DNA of 64,000 bases from Haematococcus lacustris (lineage: Eukaryota > Chlorophyta > Chlorophyceae > Chlamydomonadales > Haematococcaceae): NCBI GenBank assembly GCA_030144725.1, contig JASKMD010000031.1, positions 11,582,862 through 11,646,861 on the forward strand. The letters run 5' to 3'. The notes below the pieces were generated by a model. That model saw only the letters and a list, made by a program, of their open reading frames with translations, ran no database searches and had not been told where the DNA came from. Shown one piece after another: positions 20,939 through 31,734 of this stretch. The position numbers and the translations under genes are program-made. Each line of letters begins with the position of its first letter. The stretch's first letter is position 1.

Positions 20939-22138
20939 ATGAATGAGATCTCTGGCAGTGCCAGGCTGTAGTCATGGAGCCAGCTGCCTGACCAGCTGGA
21001 GACACCAAAGGGGCTGGCCCAACAGCAGTTGGTGCTGACGACCCTCCTCCCAGCTGCCTGCCAGTCTGGTGTGGCACGCTGCCTGGTACTCCTTTGACGG
21101 GTAAGGGAGGTTCGCCGGCCTCATAGCAGGATGTGCTCGTCACAGGCTCAGGCTGCATTGCCTGCGTTCACATCCGCAATGTCGATCCATTCGAGTACAA
21201 CATGAGATCTGAGACTGCAATGAACCATCGAGCATGCTAGTTGGTAGTGGTAGAGTGGTGTCGTAAGTCGAGTGGCAGTGCCATTGAGAGCCTGGCATTC
21301 GAGGATGCAATGATGCTTATCGGGTCGACAGGTATTGCTGGAGACTCGAGGCCGTGAAAGGAGATGGGCATCGCGTTGATGCTGAGTTCGTTGTTGTGTG
21401 TAAGCCTCTCACCGCGCAAGGTCGACCTTACACAACTAGGACGCGAGTTATCGAACGCACTATTGCTCGTGTTGCATCGCCCATGCATCTCACGCTCGTT
21501 TGAGTATGTGTGAGGATGCATTGCAAGCGACCTTGGATGCGGTCGCGGACGTGACCGACAGTGGGCCAAGGATGAGGCCAGCGTCATTGACCGTACACTG
21601 GGTTTGGTCATTGCTCAGCTCGCGGATTTATTATTGAAGCACATTCGTATGTCAAGGGCTCGCTTGGCTATGCAGCTAGCCTAGCATAGATGACTGCAAG
21701 CTACAATGACTGCGTAAGTGAAGCACAGCCTTGGCGTAAAGCATGCATACATTTTGTGACCAGATATAAACATGCACGCCTCCTCCACCCTCGATCTGCG
21801 CTTGCTATTAAGCAGGAAGTACAATCAATGTTCAGCCCGCCAGGCTCGCTCCGCGAGCCTTTCATTGGTGCAGGCGGTGTTGCAAGTTGACACTCGACAT
21901 TCCAGCCAGGCCTCTCTAGCCAGCCACACAGAAATGGGACCCCCTTGCACAAATCGTTGTGAGCTGTTTGTATGTTGTGAGCTGACCACTTTGATTTTCC
22001 AGACTTTCAGGTGTCAACTTTGTTCCTAACCCAACGACACAGCTGTTGGAGAAGAAAGCACGTCATTTCATTGAGTAGGCCTGTGGGAACATACTTTGGC
22101 GTGACCTGACTTTGCCTTGCAGTGCTGACTAGCCCACA
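20939..22138. other. Lower-GC interval before the satellite block
   Basis: Base composition is visibly more balanced here than in the flanks. A 124-codon minus-strand open frame from ATG 21611 to 21237 (MTKPSVRSMTLASSLAHC) has no recognisable domain. I do not claim it as a gene. No RNA gene was seen. Confidence 0.35.
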
Positions 22139-22412
22139 TGGACCACCCGGAACCCTTCCAGCCCCCCCCCCATCCCCAGCATCGCACTCCCACCCCCTCC
22201 CAGCCCCAGCACCGCCCTCCCAACCCCTCCCACCCCTCCCAACCCCTCCCAACCCCTCCCAGCCCCAGCCCCGCCCTCCCACCCCCTCCCAGTCCCAACA
22301 CCGCACTCCCACCCCCTGCCCACCCCTCCCCACCCCTAGCCCGGCCCCCCACCCCCTCCTTGGCCCTCCCAACCCATCCCAGCCCCACCCCCGCCCTCCC
22401 ACCCCCTCCCCA
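22139..22412. repeat. C-rich imperfect repeats leading into the pentamer array
   Basis: Degenerate units of the type CCCCCTCCCAGCCCCAGCACCG (roughly 20-25 bp) precede the pure array. They look like an older, diverged flank of the same satellite. Confidence 0.7.
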
Positions 22413-23640
22413 CCCCGCCCCGCCCCGCCCCGCCCCGCCCCGCCCCGCCCCGCCCCGCCCCGCCCCGCCCCGCCCCGCCCCGCCCCGCCCCGCCCCGCCC
22501 CGCCCCGCCCCGCCCCGCCCCGCCCCGCCCCGCCCCGCCCCGCCCCGCCCCGCCCCGCCCCGCCCCGCCCCGCCCCGCCCCGCCCCGCCCCGCCCCGCCC
22601 CGCCCCGCCCCGCCCCGCCCCGCCCCGCCCCGCCCCGCCCCGCCCCGCCCCGCCCCGCCCCGCCCCGCCCCGCCCCGCCCCGCCCCGCCCCGCCCCGCCC
22701 CGCCCCGCCCCGCCCCGCCCCGCCCCGCCCCGCCCCGCCCCGCCCCGCCCCGCCCCGCCCCGCCCCGCCCCGCCCCGCCCCGCCCCGCCCCGCCCCGCCC
22801 CGCCCCGCCCCGCCCCGCCCCGCCCCGCCCCGCCCCGCCCCGCCCCGCCCCGCCCCGCCCCGCCCCGCCCCGCCCCGCCCCGCCCCGCCCCGCCCCGCCC
22901 CGCCCCGCCCCGCCCCGCCCCGCCCCGCCCCGCCCCGCCCCGCCCCGCCCCGCCCCGCCCCGCCCCGCCCCGCCCCGCCCCGCCCCGCCCCGCCCCGCCC
23001 CGCCCCGCCCCGCCCCGCCCCGCCCCGCCCCGCCCCGCCCCGCCCCGCCCCGCCCCGCCCCGCCCCGCCCCGCCCCGCCCCGCCCCGCCCCGCCCCGCCC
23101 CGCCCCGCCCCGCCCCGCCCCGCCCCGCCCCGCCCCGCCCCGCCCCGCCCCGCCCCGCCCCGCCCCGCCCCGCCCCGCCCCGCCCCGCCCCGCCCCGCCC
23201 CGCCCCGCCCCGCCCCGCCCCGCCCCGCCCCGCCCCGCCCCGCCCCGCCCCGCCCCGCCCCGCCCCGCCCCGCCCCGCCCCGCCCCGCCCCGCCCCGCCC
23301 CGCCCCGCCCCGCCCCGCCCCGCCCCGCCCCGCCCCGCCCCGCCCCGCCCCGCCCCGCCCCGCCCCGCCCCGCCCCGCCCCGCCCCGCCCCGCCCCGCCC
23401 CGCCCCGCCCCGCCCCGCCCCGCCCCGCCCCGCCCCGCCCCGCCCCGCCCCGCCCCGCCCCGCCCCGCCCCGCCCCGCCCCGCCCCGCCCCGCCCCGCCC
23501 CGCCCCGCCCCGCCCCGCCCCGCCCCGCCCCGCCCCGCCCCGCCCCGCCCCGCCCCGCCCCGCCCCGCCCCGCCCCGCCCCGCCCCGCCCCGCCCCGCCC
23601 CGCCCCGCCCCGCCCCGCCCCGCCCCGCCCCGCCCCGCCC
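22413..23640. repeat. Perfect pentanucleotide array (CCCCG)n, 1,228 bp
   Basis: About 245 uninterrupted copies of CCCCG; the minus strand reads CGGGG. I saw no substitution between 22413 and 23640. Because the unit length is not a multiple of three, all frames stay open and give artificial PRPAP or AGRGG peptides over 500 codons, which are not genes. The minus strand has four-G runs every five bases and could form dense G-quadruplexes. Confidence 0.97.
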
Positions 23641-24638
23641 TCGCCCCGCCCCGCCCCGCCTCCGCCCCGCCCCGCCCCGCCCGCCCCGCCCTCGCCCCGC
23701 CCCGCCCCGCCCTCGCCCGCTTTCGACCGCTTCGCCCCGCTTCCCCGCTTTCGACCGCTTTCCCCGATTTCGACCGCTTTCGACCGCTTTCGACCGCTTT
23801 CCCCGCTTTCCCCGCTTTCGACCGCTTTCGCCGCTTTCGACCGCTTTCCCCGCTTTCGCCCGCTTTCCCCGCTTTCGACCGCTTTCCCCGCTTTCGACCG
23901 CTTTCCCCGCTTTCGACCGCTTTCGAACGCTTTCGACCGCTTTCCCCGCTTTCGACCGCTTTCCCCGCTTTCGACCGCTTTCCCCGCTTTCGACCGCTTT
24001 CCCCGCTTTCCACCGCTTTCGACCGCTTTCCCCGCTTTCCCCGCTTTCCCCGCTTTCGACCGCTTTCGACCTCTTTCGACCGCTTTCCCCGCTTTCGACC
24101 GCTTTCCCCCGCTTTCGACCGCTTTCGACCGCTTTCCCCGCTTTCGACCGCTTTCCCCGCTTTCGACCGCTTTCCCCGCTTTCGACCGCTTTCCCCGCTT
24201 TCGACCGCTTTCCCCGCTTTCGACCGCTTTCCCCGCTTTCGACCGCTTTCCCCGCTTTCCCCGCTTTCCCCGCTTTCGACCGCTTTCCCCCGCTTTCCCC
24301 GCTTTCGACCGCTTTCTTCGCTTTCGACCGCTTTCCCCGCTTTCTCCGCTTTCGACCGCTTTCGACCGCTTTCGACCGCTTTCCCCGCTTTCGACCGCTT
24401 TCCCCGCTTTCGACCGCTTTCCCCGCTTTCGACCGCTTTCCCCGCTTTCGACCGCTTTCGACCGCTTTCTCCGCTTTCGACCGCTTTCCCCGCTTTCGAC
24501 CGCTTTCCCCGCTTTCACCGCTTTCGACCGCTTTCCCCGCTTTCCCCGCTTTCCCCGCTTTCCACCGCTTTCGACCTCTTTCGACCGCTTTCCCCGCTTT
24601 CGACCGCTTTCGACCGCTTTCCCCGCTTTCGACCGCGC
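23641..24638. repeat. Alternating GCTTTCGACC / GCTTTCCCC array
   Basis: After a short interrupted stretch of the pentamer (23641-23707), the sequence switches to an array of 10-bp GCTTTCGACC and 9-bp GCTTTCCCC units, mostly alternating, with occasional variants (TTCGCC, TTCACC, TTCTCC). Apparent long ORFs here are repeat artefacts. Confidence 0.95.
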
Positions 24639-25966
24639 CCCCCGCCGCGCCCAGCAGCGCTTCCCGGCACCGCCACCGGTAGCGTTCCCGGCCGCGCTTC
24701 GGCCCGCGCCCCCGGCCCGCGCCCGCGGCCTCGTCTTCGCGCCCAGGCTTGCGCCCCGGCCCGCGCCCCGGCCCGCGCCTTGGCCCGCGCCCAGGCTTGC
24801 GCCCTGGGCCGCCCCGCCCTTCCCCGCCGTTGACCGCGCCGCCGGCCCCGGCCTCGCCCCCTTTTGCTCCCCCGGCCGCGCCATTGTGCCCGCCCGGCCT
24901 CGCCGACCCGCCCGGCCTCGCCCCGCCGCCGGCCGCGTCGCCGACCGCGCCGCTGGCCCAGGCCTCGCCCCCGGCCTCGCACCCGGCCGCGTTCCCGGCC
25001 TCTTCCGCGGCCCGCGCCCCCGGCCCACGCCCCGACCCGCGCCTCGGCCCGCGCCCAGGCTTGCGCCCCAGCCCGCCCCGCTTCGCCGCGCCCCGCCTTT
25101 GACTGCGCCGATAAACCCGCCTCGCCCCCAGCCGCTCCCCCGGCCTCGCCTTCGGCCTTGCCCCCGGCCGCGCCCCAGACCGCGCCCCAGGCCGCGCCCC
25201 AGGCCCCGCCCCGCCGCGCCCCGCCGCGCTTCGCCGGCTTGCGCCCAGGCTTGCGGCCCGGCCCGCCCCGCTTTGCCGCGCCCCGCGGAATCGGCCTCGC
25301 CCCCAGCCGCGTTCATGGCCGCGCTCCCGGCCGCCCCCCCGGCCGCGCCTAGGCTGGGCCCCCAGACCCCGGCCCGCGCCCCTGGCCCGCGCCCCCGGCC
25401 CTCGCCCAGGCTTGCGCCCCGGCCCGCCCCCGCCCCGTTGCGTCCCGCCGCGCCGCGCCGCCTGCCGCGCCGCCGGTTCCGGCCGCGCATCTGGCCGCGG
25501 CCGCGCCCCCGTTCTCAGGCTTGCGCTTCGGCCGCCCCCGGCCCGCGTCCCCGGCCCGCGCCCGCGGCCGCGCCCCCACGCCCAGGCTTGCGCTAAGGCC
25601 CGCGCCGCCCCGCTCCGCCCCCGCCCCGCCCCGCGCCCCGCCCCGCCGCGCCCCGTCGCGCCCCGCCACGCCCATGGCCGCGCCCCGGCCGCTTCCCGGC
25701 ACCGCCACCGGCCGCGCTCACGGCCGCGCGCCGGCCCGCGCCCCCGGCCGCGCTCGCCGGCCCGCGCCCCCGGCTGGCACCGTTCCCGGCCCGCGCCCGC
25801 GGCCGCGCCCTCGCGCCCAGCCGCGCCCCGCCGTTGACCGCGCCGCCGGCCCCGGCCTCGCCCCCTGTTGCTCCCCCGGCCGCGCCCCTGTGCCCAGGCT
25901 TGCGCCCGGCCCACGCCGACCCGCCCCGCCCCGCCCCGACCCGCCCCGCCGGCCCGCCAGACCGCG
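24639..25966. repeat. GC-rich higher-order repeat
   Basis: Imperfect units built from CCCGCGCCCCCGGCC, GCCCAGGCTTGCGCCC and CCCGCCCCGCC recur every few tens of bases. Longer blocks repeat too (for example GTTGACCGCGCCGCCGGCCC near 24831 and 25833). All reading frames look open on both strands because stop codons are rare at this composition. I see no gene. Confidence 0.85.
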
Positions 25967-26031
25967 CTTACACGCCGCTTACACCGCGCTTACACGCCGC
26001 TTACACCGCGATTACACGCCGCTTACGCGCC
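25967..26031. repeat. Short array of ACGCCGCTTAC / ACCGCGCTTAC units
   Basis: Six or so 11-bp units end the satellite block. Beyond 26035 the composition returns to normal. Confidence 0.85.
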
Positions 26032-26387
26032 GCCGATCGCGCCAACAAGCGCTTTTGGCAAGAAGTCCTTGGCGACGGTTTTCACAAACAAGAATACCGT
26101 GTTCTTGGACAGTTTTGGCCTGTACTACCCATCATGGGCCGGATGAGGGAGAGGACCATAGGACATGGCAAGAGAGCGCCCGGGTAGACGGTGTTGAAGA
26201 CGGATGCGTTTGAACCTGGGGTCGCAATGTCAGCATTGTACACTAAGCATTCAAGCACCCACCTTCCGCTAGAAGAAGAAGAAGAAGAAGAAGACTACTC
26301 CGGTATTCACCGGCGTGCATTAAGGGAGGAGCTACCGCCTGGGGCGCGGCCTGCTCCCACCATCAAGCCAAAGAAGAGGCGTTCCCC
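26032..26387. other. Junction region with (GAA)n tract at the 3' side of the retroelement
   Basis: A (GAA)n run at 26271-26293 reads (CTT)n on the minus strand, downstream of the stop codon of the retroelement ORF. Simple repeats at the 3' end are common in non-LTR elements that prime on target DNA. The 90 bases between the tract and the stop would then be the 3' UTR. No other feature is seen. Confidence 0.4.
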
Positions 26388-29300
26388 CTACCCTCCCCCC
26401 CCTCTGGTAGCCCTGAGTCTGTAGCTTGTCTTTGCAATAGAGTGGGCTGCCTCCATAGCGTGTCTAGTTAACTTGTTGAGCAGCTTGGTAGTGTTGGCTT
26501 GTGTGATCCCGAGGGTCAAGAGGTGTTGCCGTGTGTGCGCTTCGTAGGTTATGCCCACTATGCCTAGTAGGATTGATATGATAGCGACCATATGGTCTTC
26601 CTTGCGTATGGTCTCGGCTAAGTGGGTGTGTTGAGTGAGTGCCTTGTTTAATTGGTCCGTCCACCGTGAGTCCGAGCAGTATTTGATTTCTATGATACAG
26701 ACCCGCTTGGTGTCTTTGCCGTCCTTGCTTGCCTTCTTATGAGGGAGCACCATGAGGATATCCGGCCTGGTGGTGTGTTTAATATCTTCTGGTTTCAGTC
26801 CGAGTGTTTGGAGTGTTGTGTGTAGCGTGTCGCTCGGGAGGTCCAGGCTTTCCTTTGCGCCCTTCTCCCAGCTGCCGGTGTCCGCAAAGCTGATGTACCC
26901 GCCTAGGGTTCCCTTGCTTATAGCTTTAGTGATGAGGCGGCCCGCCCCGTTGTGCCTTTCCTGCACCATCGGTAGTGTCTCGCTGCAGCCCGAGAGGAGG
27001 TGAGTGGCACTATCCGCTTCCCCGCAGAGTGGGCATCGGTCATCCGTCGCCCGTTTCCAACGCATAGCTAGTTTTTGGTTGTATAGCCCCCCGGTGCGGT
27101 AGAGTAGGGCAGTGCGTTGCGCGTGGGTGGAGATGTTCGTGTCGACCATCACTCTTTCGCCCGCTCCTGTTGCTGCGACCTTCGTAATTTCTTGGGACAT
27201 TTGGTAGTAGATGTTGTCCTGGTTTGCAAGGCCAAGCTTGTGTTTGCGGTGTATGTGTGCTCGCACGCTTTGGCGGCAATCCGGCAATGGGGCGGGGGAT
27301 TCGCCGTCGGTTGCGTTGCTGAGCCAGTTCTTCGTCTCTTTCCGTGTGGTTGGGCTGTAGGCCGGGGTGTTGGCGAGCTCTGGGTGTAGCGCCGCGTGCT
27401 TGGCGAGGACATCGGCGCCTTCGTTGCCGATGATGCCCGAGTGGGCCCTGACTTTGAGGAATTGGATTGTTACGGGGCTGTCGATGATAAGGGTAGCGAT
27501 GGCTGCCAGGATGTCGTTGTGTCTGTGGGTGATGAGCGACATCGGGTTAGCGAGGGCTCTGCGGATCTGGTAGAGGGAGCAAAGGCTATCGGTGGCGATG
27601 CGTTTGGCCCCTGCTTTGAGTGCCGCGTGTATCGCTGTGAGTTCTGCCTTGTTGATGGTGTTGCTTTCTGGGTCGTTCAGGGCGGCTGTGATGAGGAAGT
27701 TGTTCTCCGGGATATAGACCCCCGCCCCGACGCTCGCCGGGGCTGCCCCCGAGGTCTTAATGCAGCTGCCGTCCGTGTACGCGATCGTGGCCCATTCGGT
27801 GATGGCCATCCGTGGCTGCGTCGTGGAATGGTGCGTGAGTTGTTCGTGGCTGCATTGGTGCCCCGCGGTGGGGAGGTCCCTGTCCAGCGGCAAGCGCATG
27901 TGTTGTTTGTGACCGCTAGGGGGTGTGGCTGGCTGGCTTTGATTCGTTGGTCTGTTGCGGATTGGGTGTGTGTCTCGTTGAGGGTGGAGGGCAGTGGCAG
28001 TGCTAGCCAGCCAACCTTGGGGGTTGCCTTTGGTGACGAGTTGTTGTCCTGCTGCATCCCAAATGACGTAGATGTGGAGTTTGGCGTGCTTGCCTGGCTT
28101 GGGGCATCTGGTCTTGGTGGGGGGTATGCTAGCCAGGTGCTGGCAGTACTCAGGGTAGCGCCGCAAGGTGTCAATGTGTTTAGGGTAGGAGATGCCCTTT
28201 TTCCCAGGGATCAGCATGATGGTTGCCATGGCCTCCTCCTGGTGTGCTGAATGTATAGCATGGTTGACGCATTTCAGGGCCACCGCATCATCGGCTGGTA
28301 CATTCCATGTGGATAGCCCAGTGTGACGTACAAGTAGGCAGTTGTGGTGTGCCCCAAAGGCCGTGTCGTTGGTGTCAGGGCTCCAATAGGTGGTGGTTTC
28401 TGGTCTAACTGTGAGTGGATCAGCCCATCTTTGCACGGTGCTTGGAAAGCTTCGTGTGGTGTGTAGGGGGTCACCCCCGCCATTGGCTGTACCCCTGATA
28501 ACTATCCGACCGGTCTTTAAGAGTTTTACAGCGATTTCTGCGCAGGGCGGTGCAGCTCATCAAAGCGAAGCTAGCGGGCTGCTCGGGCTGATGTGCACCT
28601 GTGCCGGGGCGGGCGGGGGTGTTGAGAATTCCTGTCGCGTTGTGCCGGGAATGGCCTGATTAGTGGGGCTGTGATCAGCGCATAGCTATCGCGCTCAGCG
28701 GCCCAGCATTTTCAAAACTTTGAATTTCTTGTCGGGCGCAGGACCCTGACATGTGTTCAAGTGCTAGTGCTAGTGCTGATGATATGCTTGGGAGTGCTGG
28801 TATGGCTTGGGCTGTCCCTGTACCCGAACAGCGTGCAACTCGTGTCACGTCAAGACAGAACTCGTTTCACGTCACCCCATGTCAGATTTTTTAAATTCTG
28901 GCCTTTTTGCTGTCCAGTTAACAGTCCAACCAGGACGTCAGATGATGTACTGCCGGTTCTGTGCGACTCGTTGTGTGGGCTTCTAACGTTTAATCACGAC
29001 AGAAACGCGTTGCCTTCATTTGTGTGCCGTTTCATGTGTGTGGGCGGGCACAGTTATCAGCTCAGTTTCTACATCTTTTTGACATATTCTTGCTGCTCCT
29101 GGTTGCTCGGAAGCCACAGACATCAATGATCGAAGCATCCTGTGCAACCTGATAATTTAAATGTCCGTCGCGGGTTGGGGGCAAGTTGCGAAATTGCAGG
29201 TTCAGCAGCAATCCGCCGTCGTGTACACGCCCCCAGCTTGGGAGATGGTATCGATGTGTGCTGGGACGCAGCAGCACTGTCGCGTGCTGACCTAAAAATT

Positions 29301-29738
29301 TGAATTGTCCGTCGCGGGTTGGGGCCAGCCAGCCGGCAAATCGCTGTGGCTGGCTGCACTCTATTCAGGCCATAAGCAGCTCATCGCACCAATCGGCGGC
29401 CTCATCCGTGCAGAAATGAGTAAGAAAGTTATCTCTTGAGCCACGGGGGTGCAGCCAATGGCGGGGGTGACCAGGGTGTTAAGGGCTTTGTCTTGTGCCC
29501 CTCTCATGGGGTGGTGGCTGCTCTTTGCGTCCTGTCTCCTTAGTAGGGCCACTACCTCTGTGGCCAGGTTGCGTGTGTGTGGTGTGTGCTGTAACCAAGC
29601 GTGTAGATGTTGGTGTTGGTCTTTTGTCAGGAGGCCAACTGTGCGACCAGACTCGTCGTGGACCATTACGTGTTGCACTAAGTCGTGCCGTGGCATAATG
29701 GGCTCCCCCGTGCTGAGGCTCATCGCGGGGGCGGTCAT
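26388..29738 (-). pseudogene. Non-LTR retrotransposon ORF, C-terminal part (RNase H plus restriction-like endonuclease), split by a TIR element
   Basis: Read on the minus strand, the ORF runs 29738-29473, is interrupted by the element at 28469-29472, and resumes at 28464 to a stop at 26388. With the element and one target copy removed, the two parts stay in phase (781 codons including stop). The RNase H domain has all acidic residues: YTDGSC, NKAELTAIHAAL, ATDSLCSL and AHSGIIGNEGADVLAK. It is followed by a CCHC knuckle (CPLCGEADSATHLLSGC), an RHN motif and RPDIL..CIIEIKY, which fits a PD-(D/E)xK nuclease. This order resembles Dualen/RandI-type LINEs of green algae. The part before RNase H (FGAHHN, TIMLIPGKKG) is of uncertain nature. 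No reverse transcriptase is visible, so the copy appears 5'-truncated. Confidence 0.8.
28469..29472. mobile_element. TIR element, 1,004 bp, target duplication AGGG
   Basis: The 27-bp termini at 28469-28495 and 29446-29472 are inverted repeats with one mismatch and start GGTCACCCCCGCCATTGGC. Flanks are AGGG at 28465-28468 and 29473-29476. The element sits inside the retrotransposon ORF, and precise removal restores the frame. It carries no coding capacity I can recognise. The interior shares GGCCTTTTT(T)GCTGTCC and following sequence (about 28888-28990) with the neighbour at 29954-30561. Confidence 0.92.
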
Positions 29739-29953
29739 GTGAGGGTGGAGTTGGAGGAAGGTTTCGCAGTTGCCCGTCCCGACGATGTCCGTCTGCGGGT
29801 TGATGGGGTAGGTGTGAAACCCACCTTCCGCTAGTCCAACGCAGCTACGAGTGATGCTATAGTAGAGTGCTCACGCATGATGCTGCAGCCTGTTGGTCAA
29901 CGCTTGCCGGTCATGGCGACGATGAAGGAGTAACATCCAGCCGGTCAGTAGTT

Positions 29954-30561
29954 GGTCACCCCTGCCATTGGCGGCACCCCGGAATAAATCTTTTATGGTC
30001 TTAAAATAAACTACAGCGACTCTCGGGCTGATGTGCACAAGTGCCGAGGCCGGGGCTTTGTGTCGGGAATGGCATGCTTAGCACAATTCTAAGAAATTCT
30101 GGCCTTTTTTGCTGTCCAGTTAACAGTCCAACCAGGACGTCAGATGATGTACTGCCGAATCTGTGCGGCTCCTTGTGTGAGCTGATAACGTGTAATCAAG
30201 ACAGAAACGCGTTGCCTTCATGTGCGGTGTAACGACTAATAGGAGCTCATGAGATGACAACGTGCAACGCCTGTAGACTTACATGCACGTTACATGCGGG
30301 CCGTTTCATGTGTGTGGGCGGGCATAGTTATCAGCTCAGTTTCTACATCTTTTTGACCGATTCTTGCTGCTCGTGGTTGCTTGGAAGCCACATGCATCAA
30401 TAACTAAAGCATCTTGTGCAACCTGCAAACCGCTGGGGTTGGCTGCACTCTATTCAAGCCATAAGCAGCCCATCGCACCAAATGGCGGCCTCATCCATGC
30501 ACAAATGAGTTAGAAATGTATCTCTTGAGCCACGGGGGTGCCGCCAATGGCGGGGGTGACC
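29954..30561. mobile_element. TIR element, 608 bp, related to 28469-29472
   Basis: The termini GGTCACCCCTGCCATTGGC.. (29954-29980) and its near-complement (30535-30561) match those of the other two elements. The putative target duplication is imperfect (AGTT / AGTA, beside an AGT run). Internal homology to the 1,004-bp element, including the CCAACCAGGACGTCAGATGA block and AAACGCGTTGCCTTCAT, makes it a shorter derivative of the same family. Confidence 0.88.
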
Positions 30562-30978
30562 AGTAGTAGTTGTTACACAAGGGACGCGGGCCCCCAAAGG
30601 TAAAAGAATGAGAAAAGAACTGGGTGAAAGGTGAAATAACGTATGGTTAGTGAAGGGACAGGGAGGGACATGCACGCTCAGGGTTTTCAATTGAGATGTG
30701 CAACTTGTGTAGGGGGTACGGTATTGCAATGACCCCCTATATCCACGACGGTAGTGGCAAGATAACCGAACTAACAACCGAACTCTAGTATGCCCACAAA
30801 ACAAAGCAACAGCCCTTTCACCACACACGCACTACTGCATACAACTATACATATTTAGGCCCTAACGGCTGAACCAACAGCCGCTAGACCATGACAGCTA
30901 GGACTGACCTGGGGTGGCAATGCCAGCCTGGGTTGCAACTTCAGGGAGGGGGCGCACCTCTAGAACAAGAAGGTGATG
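30562..30978. other. Interval with no recognised gene
   Basis: Near 30900-30965 the minus strand reads VRPLPEVATQAG, which continues the D-module alignment of the next feature in another frame. Otherwise nothing is recognised. Confidence 0.4.
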
Positions 30979-31734
30979 TCAAGCGTGTTGGGCCCCGGCT
31001 CGGTGCACTTTGAAGCGCCCAATCATCTTAACGTGGCACTTTCTTACCCAGACTCTGAACCTCAGTCTCTTGTCCATTACCCTGAAGAACCACCTATGCT
31101 TGGGCCCACGGGCTTGCTTGGCCAGGCAGGGGAGATTCAGAATGCCAAGGTCTTGGACAGCTCCAGAGGCATGGGGCTGCCCCGTCTGCTCCATCACCAG
31201 GGCCACGAGAATGGGCACACGGGATCCTGGCTCAGACTTCTTCAGTCCCAGCTGTTTCACAATGGGCTTCTGCACCACCTCGAAGCACCTGGCGCCCACA
31301 CGGTACGTGCCCCATTCTTGAACATGCGGCAGTGGGTCGACCCCAAGCCCAGCTTTAGCCACGAGGGCAGCAGCCACCAGGCTGCCAGGTGCAGCTGCTG
31401 GCCCAGGAGCTGATGAGGTCCCCGCCGCATCATGGTCCATGGGGCATTGGCCACCGGCTGCCAGGAACAAGGCAGTTGTCTCTTTCTCACTGTCCGCATG
31501 CAAGCACGTGCATGTGAGAGGATGCCGGTGGTGCGATCTTGTAGCGGCAAAACAGCAATGCTGGCGGCAGGCTATCTGTGAGATCAGGGTCAGGGACTCA
31601 CCGAGACCACCTGGAGCCTTCTGCAATGCTGGTGAGGGCGGCGCTTCAGCTCCGCACAATGGCTCCACCGCTGCCATGTCCTGGTTCTGATCTGCATGCA
31701 CAGACAGAGACAGCATAGCCACCCTGTCCAACAT
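30979..31734 (-). pseudogene. D-module, copy 2, with an upstream linker exon
   Basis: The minus-strand frame includes an acidic Ala/Pro-rich piece (MAAVEPLCGAEAPPSPAL) ending at a GTGAGTC donor near 31605. Then comes the D-module: YRVGARCFEVVQKPIVKQLG, PILVALVMEQTGQ, HRWFFRVMDKRL and VWVRKCHVKMIGRFKVHR. The conserved end (LVLEVRPLPE) lies in a different frame just downstream, so this copy seems frameshifted near its 3' end. It aligns with 16784-17440. Confidence 0.45.

Noticed and set aside
22068..25914. Open frames over 1,000 codons on both strands across the satellite block
   Set aside because: They consist of PRPAP/AGRGG and [16 protein letters not shown] peptides forced by repeat units and by the lack of stop codons in GC-rich repeats.
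27396..28250. 284-codon plus-strand frame
   Set aside because: Antisense of the RNase H retroelement ORF, which has clear domains on the minus strand.
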